Assembly: GCA_030704615.1 (NCBI GenBank) | Contig: CM060732.1 | Span: forward strand, 46,481,053-46,545,052 | Length of the DNA stretch: 64,000 nt | Reading direction: 5' to 3' | Source: Takakia lepidozioides | Taxonomy: Eukaryota; Streptophyta; Takakiopsida; Takakiales; Takakiaceae | Part shown: one piece after another, positions 22,135 to 34,451 of the stretch | Layout: each line of letters opens with the position of its first letter | Numbering within the stretch: the first letter of the stretch is position 1 | Notes under the pieces: model-generated | Seen by the model: the letters and a program-made list of their open reading frames with translations, nothing else | Told to the model about the DNA's origin: nothing | Databases searched by the model: none | Position numbers and translations under genes: made by a program

Positions 22135-24748
22135 ACGATCACTGTCTCCCTACCTAGCACTGTGATACCAATGTTACTGGCAAAACTTTTGTAGCAATCA
22201 CCTCCACAACTAAAGAACATTTGAGCAATGTAACCACCCAACCTAGAAATCTCTTGTGCCACAGTTTGCAGAGGTGTGCCCTAAACTCAGGTGATGAGTA
22301 CAGCATGCTCTCTCTAGCTTCTGGAGCTTGCTCCATGTACACAGTGTGTTGAGATTTAGCACCAGATCCCTCTAAGTACTCCCAGAACCTTCTTGCTACT
22401 AAATGGAGGTCTCACATTTTGTTTTAAGAAACCAGGCCACTGATTCCTGCCATTCTAAGCTTGCTACCTATATGTCTTCGCTATTCTACCACCAAAAGAA
22501 AGTGCTCGTGCTGTAGTCGAACTTCTGCTGAATTTTCCAATTTGCCCACAACGATTGGATTGGAGCTGTAAAAGGCTAATTGACATACTTGTACCTGGGC
22601 AATCTCATCCTAAGACTTTGTCGCTCCTCTTCTGTGTGGTCATCAAATCTGTAGGACGCAACTGACACTTAGATCACATAGCCGAACACTTCCACGTTTT
22701 GATCTGCAATTCCTCCTTAAGAGAAGTTTCCAGCATCCCTGCAGGCCGTCTGATTGTCCAACTCTGGAAAGCCAACACTCTATATAGAGCTCAACGATAA
22801 AAAACCTGCGTCCCCGTCAACAACAAAGTTACTGTATGTAATGTACCAACTCTGAGTGCTCTGATCAAGTGAATGCAGACTTCCGACAGACGACGATCTT
22901 GTGCTTGTACAGGGCAGCGAGGGAATGGGAGGAAGAGAGATAGATCCTGACATCTAGCTTTACGAACACAACATCAAAATCAGATCAGAAAGCTTAACTA
23001 GAGAGTCCAACTGACTTCCCTTTCCCAGAAAATAAAATAAAGGCCTACTCCATACAACCATGGGTAACATGGATTTATTGCAAGCTCACAGCGCCACCCT
23101 GCGTTCTAGCAAGGAGTTGCGATCAACTTGAACACTACCACACTTGCCATTTATTCCAGGTAGAGAGAGCCCGAGGAACCAGCGATGGTCTTAGTTAGCT
23201 GCGCTTAACCTCTATCTGCAATGCGTCCTAAAGAACGGGAAACTGACATAATCTTCGAAGGTTTGACCAGGATCTCCCAGCAGAAAAGGGACCAAGTTAA
23301 GGTACCTATAAAGTTGCGTTCGCCCATCTGGATTGCTTGCTACGGATACAAAATCCGATATGGAGCCTCTGATGGCTCGACTGTTCGAGGACGGAGAGGA
23401 GGGCTGGAGCTTAGGACTTCGAAACTTACTCCTCCTCACTGCAATTCCTCGGCCTGAGGTTAAACGTCACTGAATTGCTTGATCTAAGCTACTTGAGACA
23501 CAGACAATGAGAATGGTCGAGGCAGATGGAACAGAAGAGACCCACGAAGGTTTGGCTGCTCCCACTGTGTAGAGCCCGGTCTCGCTATGCGCACCTGCAC
23601 CCAAAAGCTGAATTGCAGTCCTCCAGAGTTTCTAGTTTCTACCTTCTGCTCAAGGACACCTCTTCAAGGACAATGCGCACGAACGGATGAATCAGACCTG
23701 AACCCAACTGGATCGAAAAGCATGCGACTGACCTTGAGGCAACGTAGTTATAGCATGTGATCTCTGCTGTTTCCTGCGTATGATTGTCCTTGATTTGGGC
23801 CTACGTTGGCAGTCTCAATCGTCACCAACGGCATCCTAGTCTTTGTCTAGCCATCAGAACGTTCCGTTGGGAGTATCTACCCTAATACCGTAACTCTTTA
23901 TGATTGTAGGGCAACTTTTCCCGCCAGGTCCGGAGGAAGCCATACAAACATGATTCGATGTTTGGGATAGCTCAAACTTCGCGTTCAATCTGAGGCCTTT
24001 ACAGCCGGTATTTGGGTTGTGTTGTAGGGTGGGGATTTCTGATGGTGATTTAGGCTGACAAATTCGAGACGGGGTCAACGATGAGAGTATCGTGCAGTAA
24101 GAGAGTGGTGTGCTGCCCATCTCAGGGATGAATTTGGAGCTGCTACATCTCCTGGTTCAAACTACGGGAATTTTCTGTTGGTGTACGTCTGCAGAAGATG
24201 GTCCACGCTGAAAACCTTGCCGATTAGTGGGCTGTGTCTGTAGTGGTGATTGATCGGGCCTCGCACAGCCTTCCTCATGCCCCCTCGCTGCCTTTCAAAG
24301 TGGCAGCGTTTGCCTGGTACGACCTTCTGTCCTTTGATTTGGTTCTTCATGCCTTGCAGCTTTGCAATTCTATTTGTCTCTCAGTACTACAGGTTTTGTT
24401 GTTAGCTGTGCATATTGTGCCACTTGGAAGCCGGCATGATCATAAGATGGGGGGGGCCGCTGTGTGTGCTGAAAGTTCACTCCGGGTTGATCTCGGTTGC
24501 AAACATTCGGATGAGACAGACTTGCAGTGCGAAAATTAAAAAAAAATCACCTTCTGTCGGTGCCAGGCCTGTCGCTGTGAAATACCTTGACCAGTAATGC
24601 CGTGAACCTTTGTGGAACGAACAGCAGCGAGAAGCTCTTTCAATTTGCCAGAAGAACTCCTTTCAATTTGCACGATGACCTCAGTGAATCTCACCAAGCT
24701 ACAGAAATGTTACACGATGTACTAATCGAAGTATTTGATGCAACGCAG
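22135..24748. other. Intergenic region between divergent genes
   Basis: This holds the 5' side of the minus-strand DeSI-like gene and the 5' side of the plus-strand kelch gene. The first exon(s) of the kelch gene must lie here but could not be placed. An ATG-led frame near 24450 with GT-like donors is one candidate. No other gene was recognised. Confidence 0.4.
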
Positions 24749-27700
24749 GGCACCGAAACTTGAAGGGGCGAGCAGGGCACACCGCAACTCTAGTTGGAAA
24801 CAGAATCTTTGTCCTCGGCGGTCGGAATGGGAATGAGTTCTTTAATGACGTGTGGGTATTTGACACAGACATTGAGCAATGGCAACAGCTGCAGCGGCAT
24901 GCCCCCATGAACCCACGTGCCTATCATACCGTTACCCTTGTTCGAGATAGAGAGCTATGGGTCATTGGAGGAAGCGACCAACACACCATGTATGGTGATG
25001 TTCATATGCTGAATACGGAGTCTCTGGAGGTGAATATCACTTATTCTAGGGTCTATGTAGTATCACCTGGAGTGCATGAACATCCAATATTCTGGCTAGT
25101 GTGGGATTCTCTGTGTTCATGACTGTATATCCCACTGTTATGTGTCATTATCTTGGAAAAGTGTCACCTACTGCAAAACAGAGAAGATAGTGTAAATCCT
25201 GTGTGTCAGTGTCACTAATTACAAGAAGCTGGCACAGTGGGCTAGTCCTGTAGCCAGGGGCCCACTTGCAGGCAAGCTTCGAGGCACACATGCGGCAGTT
25301 GTCCATCCATTGCAACCCAATGCGATCTTGGTGTATGGAGGCTATGGGGGCATCGATTCACAGTGGCTCAATGACCTTGCCATCCTCCATACAGGTGGGC
25401 TTTCTCAAAATGATTCAAAACTCTCGTGTTCACCTGATTATTTGCAGACAGGTACAAACATCAAACCATACAATCTTGCAATCCTCTGAGGAGACGAAAT
25501 CAAAAGACAATTATGATGTCTAGCTTAGAAAGTAAGTCAAATTCAGTCAGATCCGATCCAAATTGCTTCTCTTTTGTGAAATTGTATCACTCAGCTTGGA
25601 CTAAGTCAGGTTCTTGTGTTGGCTATTATTTCCACTGTACTTGTGCACATACTTTAGTAAACTTCTGGGAAAGTCATAATGCTTGAGGTGAGATCTCATG
25701 GAGTCAAACCCTCAGATACACTGGAGTGGGAGCAACTGCATACGAAAGGATATGCGCCATGTGCAAGGGGCTACCACACATTGTCCACATTTGGAACTTG
25801 CATGGTTCTCTTTGGGGGCAAGAGTGAGGCTGGAATTGTTCCCTCTGACAGCAATCTCAGGTGCTTGAAATGTCTGGATCTGTGTGTCTGATATTCTGTG
25901 GCATGTGGAGGAGGTCACTTCTTAACATGTTGCTGTACCCAAAGGTGTTGGCAGATAATGATCTGCCATCATCATACTGATGCAAGCTTCAAGCAGAAAG
26001 ACAGCACAGAGAAATTGCTGTGAACCTTGATTGGCTACATTTTTGGAACTAAAAGATTGGAAGAGCATGTGGCTTCAATTGCCTTAGAATGTACGAGGAA
26101 AAAGTTCTCTCATAGGCTGGCCTCAGTGGAGTGTTTTTTTATTTGGGACTGACAAAAGGGTGAGGCTTTGCAGTGTGTATGACGTGGCAGCCAACACATG
26201 GAGCAGGCCCCAAGTGTGGGGAGATGCTCCAATTCCACGATCGAATCATGGGGCTGTATTGCTGGGAGACAATCTCATTGTCATTTATGGTGGACGTAAT
26301 GGAACACAGCGATTGAGTGATATGTCCTTTCTTCAGGTCTGCATTGCTATGAGTTCTACACATTCATCACAGTATTTGGGGATGTTTGAGGATTCTGTGA
26401 AGTTTAGAATGTACTCATAAGACGTTGTTTGCCATAGCCTTGTGGCCATTGACCCCTCGTCCAGTTTGAGCGGAACACAAAGGGACAGAAACTACCTTTG
26501 TCAGGGGCTGACGCCGGTACCTTGAAACAGACAATTGATCCGAGGTTTCCAGATATCCTCTAGAATTCCCTTCACACAAACATCAATCTGCTGTGTGTGA
26601 TTTGCCCAATAACTAGACCCCAAAAGGGCCTGGGCTTTTGGCTCAGCCTCGAGATTTCCAAAGTTGGTAAACAGAGATAGAGGGACAATTGTCTTCAGGT
26701 TGCCCACACAACGGGCATTTGCAATCTGAAGTTTAGAGTGTGATTGTCATCAAATCTGTGTGACTGCCTTCTCGGCAGCCTGTGCACAAATGCTTTGGGA
26801 CTAATCTTGTGTTCTGTATACCTTTTTGATGCTGGTTGCTACAGATTAGGGCTCCCACACTAGGTGGTGCTGCAAATATTGTATTTGTTTGGCATTCCAT
26901 CCCTCCTGTAAAGGTTCGCAGCCGAAAGGGTGGAGAGAAACCAGTGGTGACAACTATGGCTGACAGTCCAGGGGGAAGGTCAGCACACAGCTTAGTTGCT
27001 ACGGAGCGTGGGCTCTACCTCTTCGGGGGTTATGGTGGTCATGGTTTGTTTCTGAGCTTCTGGACTTTGCTTGAAACCTCTCTTTCCTGTGTTGGATGAG
27101 AGCCAGAGTCTTCACTGTAGGATACTATGACCAGTCGTCACCATATAAGAGAGAAGATTCAAAACAGTCCATGAACGTATCGAAAGTGCTTATAGTGATG
27201 GTGTGTTACTATTGGATGCAGGTCTCACCTTTGCTGACATGTATGTTATGCGCAACTTCCCCGAGCTTCCAGGTCTGTCAACCTTCTAATCTCCTTATTA
27301 GATTTGGTCAATGATGTGCTTATTTTGGTGCCAAAATAATGTACCTCTATGTGTCTATGGTACTGGAACCATAGTTTACATTCGTTGTTTCTAAGTGCAT
27401 GTGGCATTTGTTTTTACATCCAGCATGGCTTCAGGTGTATTTGCTTATGTCGCCATGCAAAATTTTCCGTGCATGAGTTTGTTGTTGGTTTGGGAAGGTC
27501 AAGAGGAAACCACGCTGCTACTGCCTCCGAGAAGTAGTATTGCCATGGCAGGCTCTCGAAGACGTTCTGTAGCTGCGGAAGAGCCCAGGAAAGAACAGGT
27601 GGAAGGATGGCGCAGTACTAAGCGACCCCGATGTTCCACCACTGGCACCCTGGATGATGCGTTGGAGTTGGATGGTGAGCTGGTATTCTCCTTGTCAGAA

Positions 27701-30700
27701 GGGAATTAAGGGGATAAGCTCTTTCTCCATATGATAACAGTGAAGTGTAGTGTGCAAGGGAATGGGGGCCAGGCCAATTGACAGTGACACAATATTGTCA
27801 GGCTCTTCAGAGGCAAGAAATTGAGTATATGTATCAATAACAAGAATTAAGAGAATTCGACCTGAGGTACAATTCTAAGAGGTCTTATCTGTTCAAATGC
27901 AGGTAGTGTCTTGCCAGAGCCTCCTCTAGTGGATCTTGTATCTACAGAGCAACCTGACAGACAACGGGCGCATGCCAAGAGGGTAGTCACCGACACACTT
28001 CCACAGGGTAACAAAGACTTAGTTAATGGGGTCCACAAAGAAGTGGGTGAGCTGCTCGCACGAAGGGATCCCACCAGTCTCGAATACCATGCAGATGCAA
28101 TGGCTGCCCGTGAACTGGAGCTGTATCGGAAGGAGGTAGGAAGCTTGCAACGACTAGTGGAATCTTTGAAGAGCAATATGAGAGAAAAGGTTAGGCTTCA
28201 ATCTTTGTGGACAAACTTCGCTCATAATTTTCATCACAGCAATGGTGCAAACTCTTTCTCAGAGAGTCATTGTCAGCCATCCTCCCTCCCACTCTTCAGA
28301 CCTCCTGTGGACACAAGCTTTTTTCCTTCAGTGTCACTCTCTCTTTCCTTGAATGTGGGAGTCCTTGAATAAGATGACTCTTGGATCACCTAATCCCTTT
28401 TTTGTGTTCAGAAATTGCCTTCTGAGATGCAGTTTTAGGAACACTTACTTTACTGCTACAGAATGACTGCAAGTAAGGTACTTCTTAAGGCTCTATGAGC
28501 ACATTGAAGTGCATAGATTGCTGCCTGAATACTATCTGGGACTTCTACGATGGGATATACTGCTTGATTACATTGCAAGGGATGCTATGGGTATGCACAA
28601 AGAGACGGGAGGTAAGCAGAGATTTCAGCCTATTGTCCAGAGGGAGGGGATGGTGGTCACCCAACTGTAAGCACCTATTTTTAAAAAGTGTGCTCATATG
28701 TCAAGGAATAGGTAGATTAGCATAGCACGTCATGTGGTGTGGCAACCCTATCCTAGGAACTTGGAAGCGTACATTAAGCTACACCACAAAGGAAAGCCAC
28801 ATTGGTTAGTGATCACTCATTCCCAATACTCCAGAGGGGGGGTGCTGGTCTTCCAAGAGTAAGCACCCATTTCCAAAAGGCAGGTGATACAAAAACCATA
28901 TGAGCTACTGTCATAGCAAAGTCAAGCATAAGAAGGTTTAGAGAGCCCTCCTCCACAAGTGAGGATTCTGCGCCAAGGGAACCACATTTGTTCAGGAAAG
29001 AAGGAAAATCGCAGAGGGATGACTAACCTGTTGGTTTGTTGGGTGGCTGTGATGGATCCAGGTGAGGCCAATACACTTTCTTTTATTGCTGGAATTGCTT
29101 CTAAGGGCAAGAGAGTAAGGGAGGTAAAGCTTTTGCCTCTTTGAGGCGTTGGATGACTAAGTCTTATGTGTTGTTTTAGCACATTGTCAAATGCTTTGAT
29201 TGATAGTGGAAAAATCCAAGAGCACATGGTGACACAGAAGGCGAGCTACCTTTGTATTGACACAATTCTGTGCATTTGCTTCCGCTGCTTTGGCTTCCAA
29301 TGATATGAGAGTGAGGAAACTTTTTTCTGTGACCTGCCTGTCTAGTGTGCATCGCAGTGCCACTTAGAACGCCCTACATCTGGCTTTTCATGAGGATATG
29401 GGAAAAGACGTCTGGAGACAGATTTGGGTCGAGGGAGTTTGATGGTGCCTAAACCAGGCTGTATGATGTCATGAAACAGACGGGACACAACACGTTGTGT
29501 TTGTGTTTCCTTGTCTAGGGTGGACATGCTATGTATCTCTCTCTCTCTCTCCCTCTCTCTATTTTTGATAAACTGATTTAACTCGGGGCGGGAAGCCTAC
29601 CTTTGAACAATTAACAGATGCAGAGAGGAAGAGGAGATTGTAATTGCCCAATGTGCGGGCAGCCTGAAGACAATATCCATTTTCTGATACATTGTCCAGG
29701 ATGTGTCACATCTTGATTCTCTTCAATCCATCTTCTTTACTTTATTCTTCCTGTCCTTTTTTTCCTGAAACAAGCTAAGAGGAGGCTAGTTTCTGGTCAT
29801 GAGTTCCAAGAAAGAAAGATCTTTTGCGAAAACGTTATCAGTCCTCTGTCCACTCTGGTGTGCAAGGCTCATCTGTGACATGGACCCATTCTAGCTTCTG
29901 GAATGGTGACCAGAAGTTGAGCTGTCCAAACTACAGTGTTGCGTATGTGACAGTTCTTGCTGGAGTTGTTGATGTTTAGGCCAATGCTCTCTTGTGTCGT
30001 CATGTGATACAGAGTCTGGTTGAGGCTGAGTTGCGGGCAGGCAAAAGGCTTGTTGAGCAAGAGGTTGACATACTACAAAGACAGGTGTACTTTCTCAGAT
30101 CACAGTACAATTCTTTCCATTTCTGCTAGTGTTTTCTTCCATCTGGATCAGTAGGCTCTCCTCCCAAACTACATAACAGGGGCAAACTTTTAGTTTCAAC
30201 TGGCTCCATGGCACACAATGTTTGGATTGAATGTGCAAGGATTAGACGAACTGGGTTGGCAGGTGCAAGCTGGCAATGAGAAATCACAAACATTGGAAAG
30301 AGAGATTGCCAGCTTGAAAGCCACGGCTCAGGTGCGCGTTCACCCTCTTTCAGCCCTTTACTCCTATCTCTCCCTCCCTCTCTCCATCTCCTTATGAGTA
30401 AATCTCTATCACCTTGCAATTTTTGATAGAGAATGGGTCCCTCAATTTTCCTGGGCAGTTATAAAGTTTCCTGCTTACTTTTGTTTTCCTCTAGGCTCTT
30501 GTCTCTAAGCCACACCATTCCCACTGTCCTGATCTTCTCTAGCAGAGCAATGTGACCTGGTAATTGGTATCTAGAACACGGATATTAGCTAGAGTCAGAT
30601 GCATACTTGGTCTGTATTTAGCAGGTTGGTTTCATACTCTATTGTTCTATTACCTGTGAGATCATGGGGTTGGGAAATGGAAACAGTGGAGGGAGGAGCC

Positions 30701-33700
30701 TTGTTTACAGTGGAATGATTGTAGCAGGTTGCAGCGCTGGAGAATGCAGAAAGACAGAGGGAAATGAATGAAACACTTCTGAAGATGAGAAAAACTGAAC
30801 AAAAACTAGAGGAGAGAGAAAGGGAGCAAGGAGAAGCCCTGCAAACAGTGAAAAATGCTGAGCTCAAAGCAGAGGGGCTTGCACGGTATCATTATTTACA
30901 TTCATTTTTATGGTGAAAAATTTCAGGTCTTACTTGCCATGATAAGACATGCTCACATGCTGCGTAAGGTAGCTGTATTGTTCTGTGTGTACAACAGTAA
31001 TAACAGACTCTATGTTGGGGAAATGTTGGCTTTGGCATGAACAGATCCTTGGAGGAAGCAAAGAAAAGCTACTCAGAAGTGGCTTATGAACTTGATGAGC
31101 TCAAACCAAATGTAGTCCTCTTTGCTATTGCCCTTGTTTGCTCACAAAAAGTTATTTTCCGTTGTATCTGTGAAGAACTAGCTTAGCATGTGCTGACTGG
31201 TCTTGGCTAAGGTGTAGGAACATTGATGGATGTAATTTCACTTTGCCCAACAGATCCAAAAGCTGAAGACACAGCTTGAGAGAAAGGTTGAGTCCCTACA
31301 CCAAATCAGTGTTGCGTATGAACAAGAAAAAGGCCGGCTTTTGAAGGCAAGTCACCACTGGTCCCCTGCCCCTTCTATCTCGCCCTCTTGGTGTCCCGTT
31401 GATGCAATTTCTTCGTCACCGTATTTGTGTGTTTGCACCCCTGGAGGAATGAAAACTACTTTGTCCCAATCAGGGGGTGTGTCGGTGGCCACTAGTCTTT
31501 AGCAGAAACTTGCCTTGTCTCCCTTGTCCTTTTTACTACAGGGGGGACTGACCCACAGTCGCATGTCACATGTGTCACTTGCGTGCTACATAGAGGGTGG
31601 CTCTCAAGAGCCAACCTTCAGCCAGAAGGATTGATGAATACATGACATCTCTCTACCTCCTCCTTGATCCTTTTTCATGCATGCCATGCCAGATCAATGT
31701 GAAACTGCACTATTCTCTCCTTTAGGTTGTCCATGTAGAGGTACAACAACCCTACAATAGGGTGTTGGACAATCACTAAGTCTAGGAACATAGGAAATTA
31801 GCTCAACCGCACCTGGAGGATAAATTATCTATAAATGTGTTCACCACTACTTTCTGTTATCACAGGAAATTGCAGAGTCAAGAGGCACAGGTGATCAGGC
31901 ACTGGCAGAGCTGAGGGTAACCAAGGTAAAATTCTCTTCCCTCACTTTGGATGGCTAGGAGATCCAGAGAAAGATGTAAGTTCTAGCCTTCGCTCAACTT
32001 CTAGCACCTTTGTCTAGACCTTGACATGGTTTGCAATTGGGAGTCTGTGCGGTCACCCAAGGTTCTATTACAGCATGGTCAAGGTTCTCTGGAAACTTTG
32101 ACGAGCGTCAGGTTTCTTTAAGTACTTCTGCACAATCCTCTGATTTAGATCATACAGCAACACATATACTATAGTTTTTTGTTCTGACGAGTTAGTACCC
32201 AACTTGTTACAGCACTGGACTTGAGTTTTCCCACTGGCACCAAAAACGTTACATCTTACCCATATATGTCCTGTGATGTAGGAATCAACAAGGGCTCTGC
32301 AGGAGAGCGTCGAGAGACTGTCGAAGCAGCTTGAGCGGGTACTTCTGTCCTTTGAGGCATAGCCGGTGAAGAGTTAATAAGTACTTGTAGCAAAACTTTG
32401 TACTTGAGAGCAGGGGGAGACAATGTGATAGAACAGCAATGTAAGCACCTGATGGAAGGCAGTCCTGGAGGTTTGTTCACAGGAAAATGCAAAGGTGGAT
32501 GCTTTGGACCAGGAGAAGGAAGAGCTAAAGCGATCAAATGCTTCCCTTACCTCAGAATGCTCACAGGTTACAGCGACATCTTTTGGTTTGTGTGTTGGTG
32601 TTGGATTTAAGGAAGTGAGATGGGGTATTTTATTGGAACAAACATCATTGCAGATTGAATGGGACTTACTAGGGGTCAATGATGCATGTGGGATGGGAAT
32701 CAGATGGCAAGAGCTAGGGATGGAGCAGATGCCAGCACAGAGCTTGTGAGGAGCGAACTACAAACGGTCCGTGCATTGGTTGAGCGCGTAAGTTCCCTCA
32801 TTGTGACATGGGTAAGACATGGGTTGAAGTGCTTGAATGTGGTTGGAGACATCCTGGTCCATCGGTTTTCGAATATGAAGGCCAATATTCTCTATCTCAA
32901 GCCTTTTACACCCTCCTGGATGACCTAGTGGATGAGATGGTGAAATTCTCCCTTTCTCGCTCAGTTCACCAACTTGCAAAATCTTGAGGCTGAGCCTAAA
33001 GCCCTGACCCTCACAAAGGTTGTGTCTGTTCCCTTTTGTTCTGCCAAAGTGGGTGCGGGGTTTATGGCCACAAGACTATGGCAAACAACATCTATGAGTA
33101 CATTCTCACTCAGTAGTCCCCTCATCTGTGGGCCCCAAGCACATCATCTTTAGCTGGCAAGACATTACACTCAAGATCACATTGTCTGTCTCATCCCTGA
33201 ATGTTCCTTCAGAGTGAGGGGGAGGTGGCAAGGCTTAAAGAGGCCGGGGAGCAATCAAGGGAGCATATTGCAGCGCTGCATGCTGCTGTATCAAAGGTTT
33301 ATATCACTTTCACACCTAATTCTTTCTCTGATACTGTAGTTATTCCAATCCAGCATACTTGTGAAGTTGGAGTAGCTTGGTTATATTTGAAGTTCTAAAA
33401 ATGCTTTCAAGTGTAGGATGTGTTGTTTGTGAAAAAATATAGCAATAGTACCCTTGGTTTTTGAGCCCAAAAATGTTGTAACACGTAGGAGGGATCCATG
33501 GGCCTGCCTATGGGTAAAAATCTAGAAAGAAACCTGCCTTGTAGAAACAATGGCCCATATGGTAAACCTAGCAGGGGTAGACACTAGAGGGTTTTCAGCC
33601 CGAGGCCTACAGGGAAAGTTAGGGATTTTTTTTCAAGCACTCATTGAGTACTGGTGATGTTTGCCCTTTCTCTTTATGAAAGGGCCTTCATGTGCCAGCC

Positions 33701-34330
33701 TAATCCGTGTCTAGGTACCTCCTCAGTGGCAATCACTCAGTATCCTTCATTGCCAGCAAGGTTATTTGATCCTACATGTGAGAGGTGGCTGGGTGGTTCA
33801 TTGCTATGCGTGCTCTGTGATGTCATGCTTTGTGGGCTCTTACAGAATGAAGATGACTTAAAGACGCAGCACGAAGACAATGAGCGACTGAGGTCAGTGA
33901 CCCAAACTTAACACTGAAGATAGATGTCAAACATTCAGATTTTGATTGTGTTGCATGTGGTGAGACGGTGTGCTAGCTACAATGGTCTTACAGCCTTCAA
34001 TCGTTACAAATAGCAAACTGGCAACCAAAAATCATGAGCAGATCTATCTAACTTTCCGTGTTGCTCAAGCTCAGCAGACTGTAGTATACCAGGGGTTCAG
34101 AAAGGCTGGGTTTAATATCACACCAAACAAAGTGAGCTTATTTCAGCACTGCTACTGAAGTCCTATCTCTCTGTGGCCAAAGAGATGGCCAAGTGCTAAT
34201 TACCTTAGACAATCTGTGGGTGTTCAGGGCAATGGTGCGGGAAATAGAGGAGTTTGAGAAGACCCAGGCACGCATGTTGCTGGGCCATGTGGAAAAGCTT
34301 TGCTGCGCACGCCAATTTTACCCATGCTAG
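24749..34330 (+). CDS. Kelch-propeller and coiled-coil protein (at least 20 exons, 5' end missing)
   Basis: Twenty coding exons join in consistent phase to at least 816 codons: 24749-25029, 25226-25394, 25716-25860, 26174-26336, 26845-27043, 27168-27272, 27552-27674, 27903-28189, 30013-30084, 30263-30331, 30728-30885, 31045-31111, 31254-31346, 31866-31925, 32282-32338, 32483-32566, 32704-32787, 33213-33296, 33846-33892 and 34228-34330 (stop). The first five or six exons encode kelch blades (GRAGHTATLVGNRIFVLGGR, RAYHTVTLVRDRELWVIGG, THAAVVHPLQPNAILVYGG, ARGYHTLSTFGTCMVLFGG, PRSNHGAVLLGDNLIVIYGG, GRSAHSLVATERGLYLFGGY). Then come a basic, disordered linker and a long coiled coil. Similar layouts occur in plant kelch proteins and in scaffold proteins that bind partners by the propeller and dimerise by the coil. 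No acyl-CoA-binding domain was seen, and the precise role is unknown. Confidence 0.88.
26409..26726 (-). mobile_element. Truncated LINE tail in a kelch-gene intron
   Basis: The minus strand encodes LSLFTNFGNLEAEPKAQALL and YWANHTQQIDVCVKGILEDI, the C-terminus of the LINE ORF at 8571-9764, and ends in the shared 3' tail. An 11-bp direct repeat TGAAGTTTAGA flanks it (26398-26408 and 26727-26737). An internal deletion joins the LEAEPK region to the zinc knuckle region. Confidence 0.9.
29541..29562. repeat. (CT)n microsatellite
   Basis: A run of CT dinucleotides lies in a kelch-gene intron, just before the LINE fragment at about 29570. Confidence 0.8.
29570..29725 (+). mobile_element. LINE internal fragment in a kelch-gene intron
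   Basis: The plus strand encodes RAGSLPLNN, a stop, then GDCNCPMCGQPEDNIHFLIH, equivalent to the zinc knuckle region of the LINE at 8565-11308. Neither the 3' tail of the family nor a target duplication was found, so the piece may have been cut by later deletion. Confidence 0.85.
32966..33103 (+). mobile_element. LINE tail with internal deletion, in a kelch-gene intron
   Basis: The plus strand encodes FTNLQNLEAEPKAL and then GAGFMATRLWQTTSMSTF, the C-terminus and 3' end of the LINE family with the middle deleted. Flanks are TCTCGCTCAGT (32955-32965) and TCTCACTCAGT (33104-33114), an 11-bp target duplication with one mismatch. Confidence 0.88.
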
Positions 34331-34393
34331 CAGTAGAATTTATAAGCTGTGTTTTATGGTTTCATTGTGAAAGGTTAGTACTCTATTGGTAAT

Positions 34394-34439
34394 GGTCAAT
34401 GGCCACAAGGCTACGGCAAACAACGTCTTATGAGTACAT
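34394..34439 (+). mobile_element. 46-bp LINE 3' tail with 12-bp target duplication
   Basis: The insert consists only of GGTCAATGGCCACAAGGCTA and CGGCAAACAACGTCTTATGA plus GTACAT. A perfect direct repeat TCTATTGGTAAT stands at 34382-34393 and 34440-34451. It lies 63 bp after the stop codon of the kelch gene, probably in the 3' UTR. Confidence 0.92.
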
Positions 34440-34451
34440 TCTATTGGTAAT

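Larger units (their letters stand above)
28075..34330 (+). other. Coiled-coil exon series of the kelch gene
   Basis: From about 28080 on, the exons encode heptad-like, Glu/Lys/Leu-rich helices (for example LELYRKEVGSLQRLVESLK, LKMRKTEQKLEEREREQ, LERKVESLHQISVAYEQEK). Of the twelve exons from 30013 to 34330, eight have lengths divisible by three with phase-0 borders: 72, 69, 93, 60, 57, 84, 84 and 84 nt. Three consecutive exons are exactly 84 nt, that is 28 residues or four heptads. Such modular borders let exons be skipped or duplicated without loss of frame. The C-terminus ends HVEKLCCARQFYPC. Confidence 0.8.

Noticed and set aside
23854-24120. 88-codon minus-strand frame between the DeSI-like and kelch genes
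   Set aside because: No recognisable motif; length expected by chance.
28922-29227. 101-codon minus-strand frame in a kelch-gene intron
   Set aside because: Intronic, without domain or repeat homology that could be recognised.
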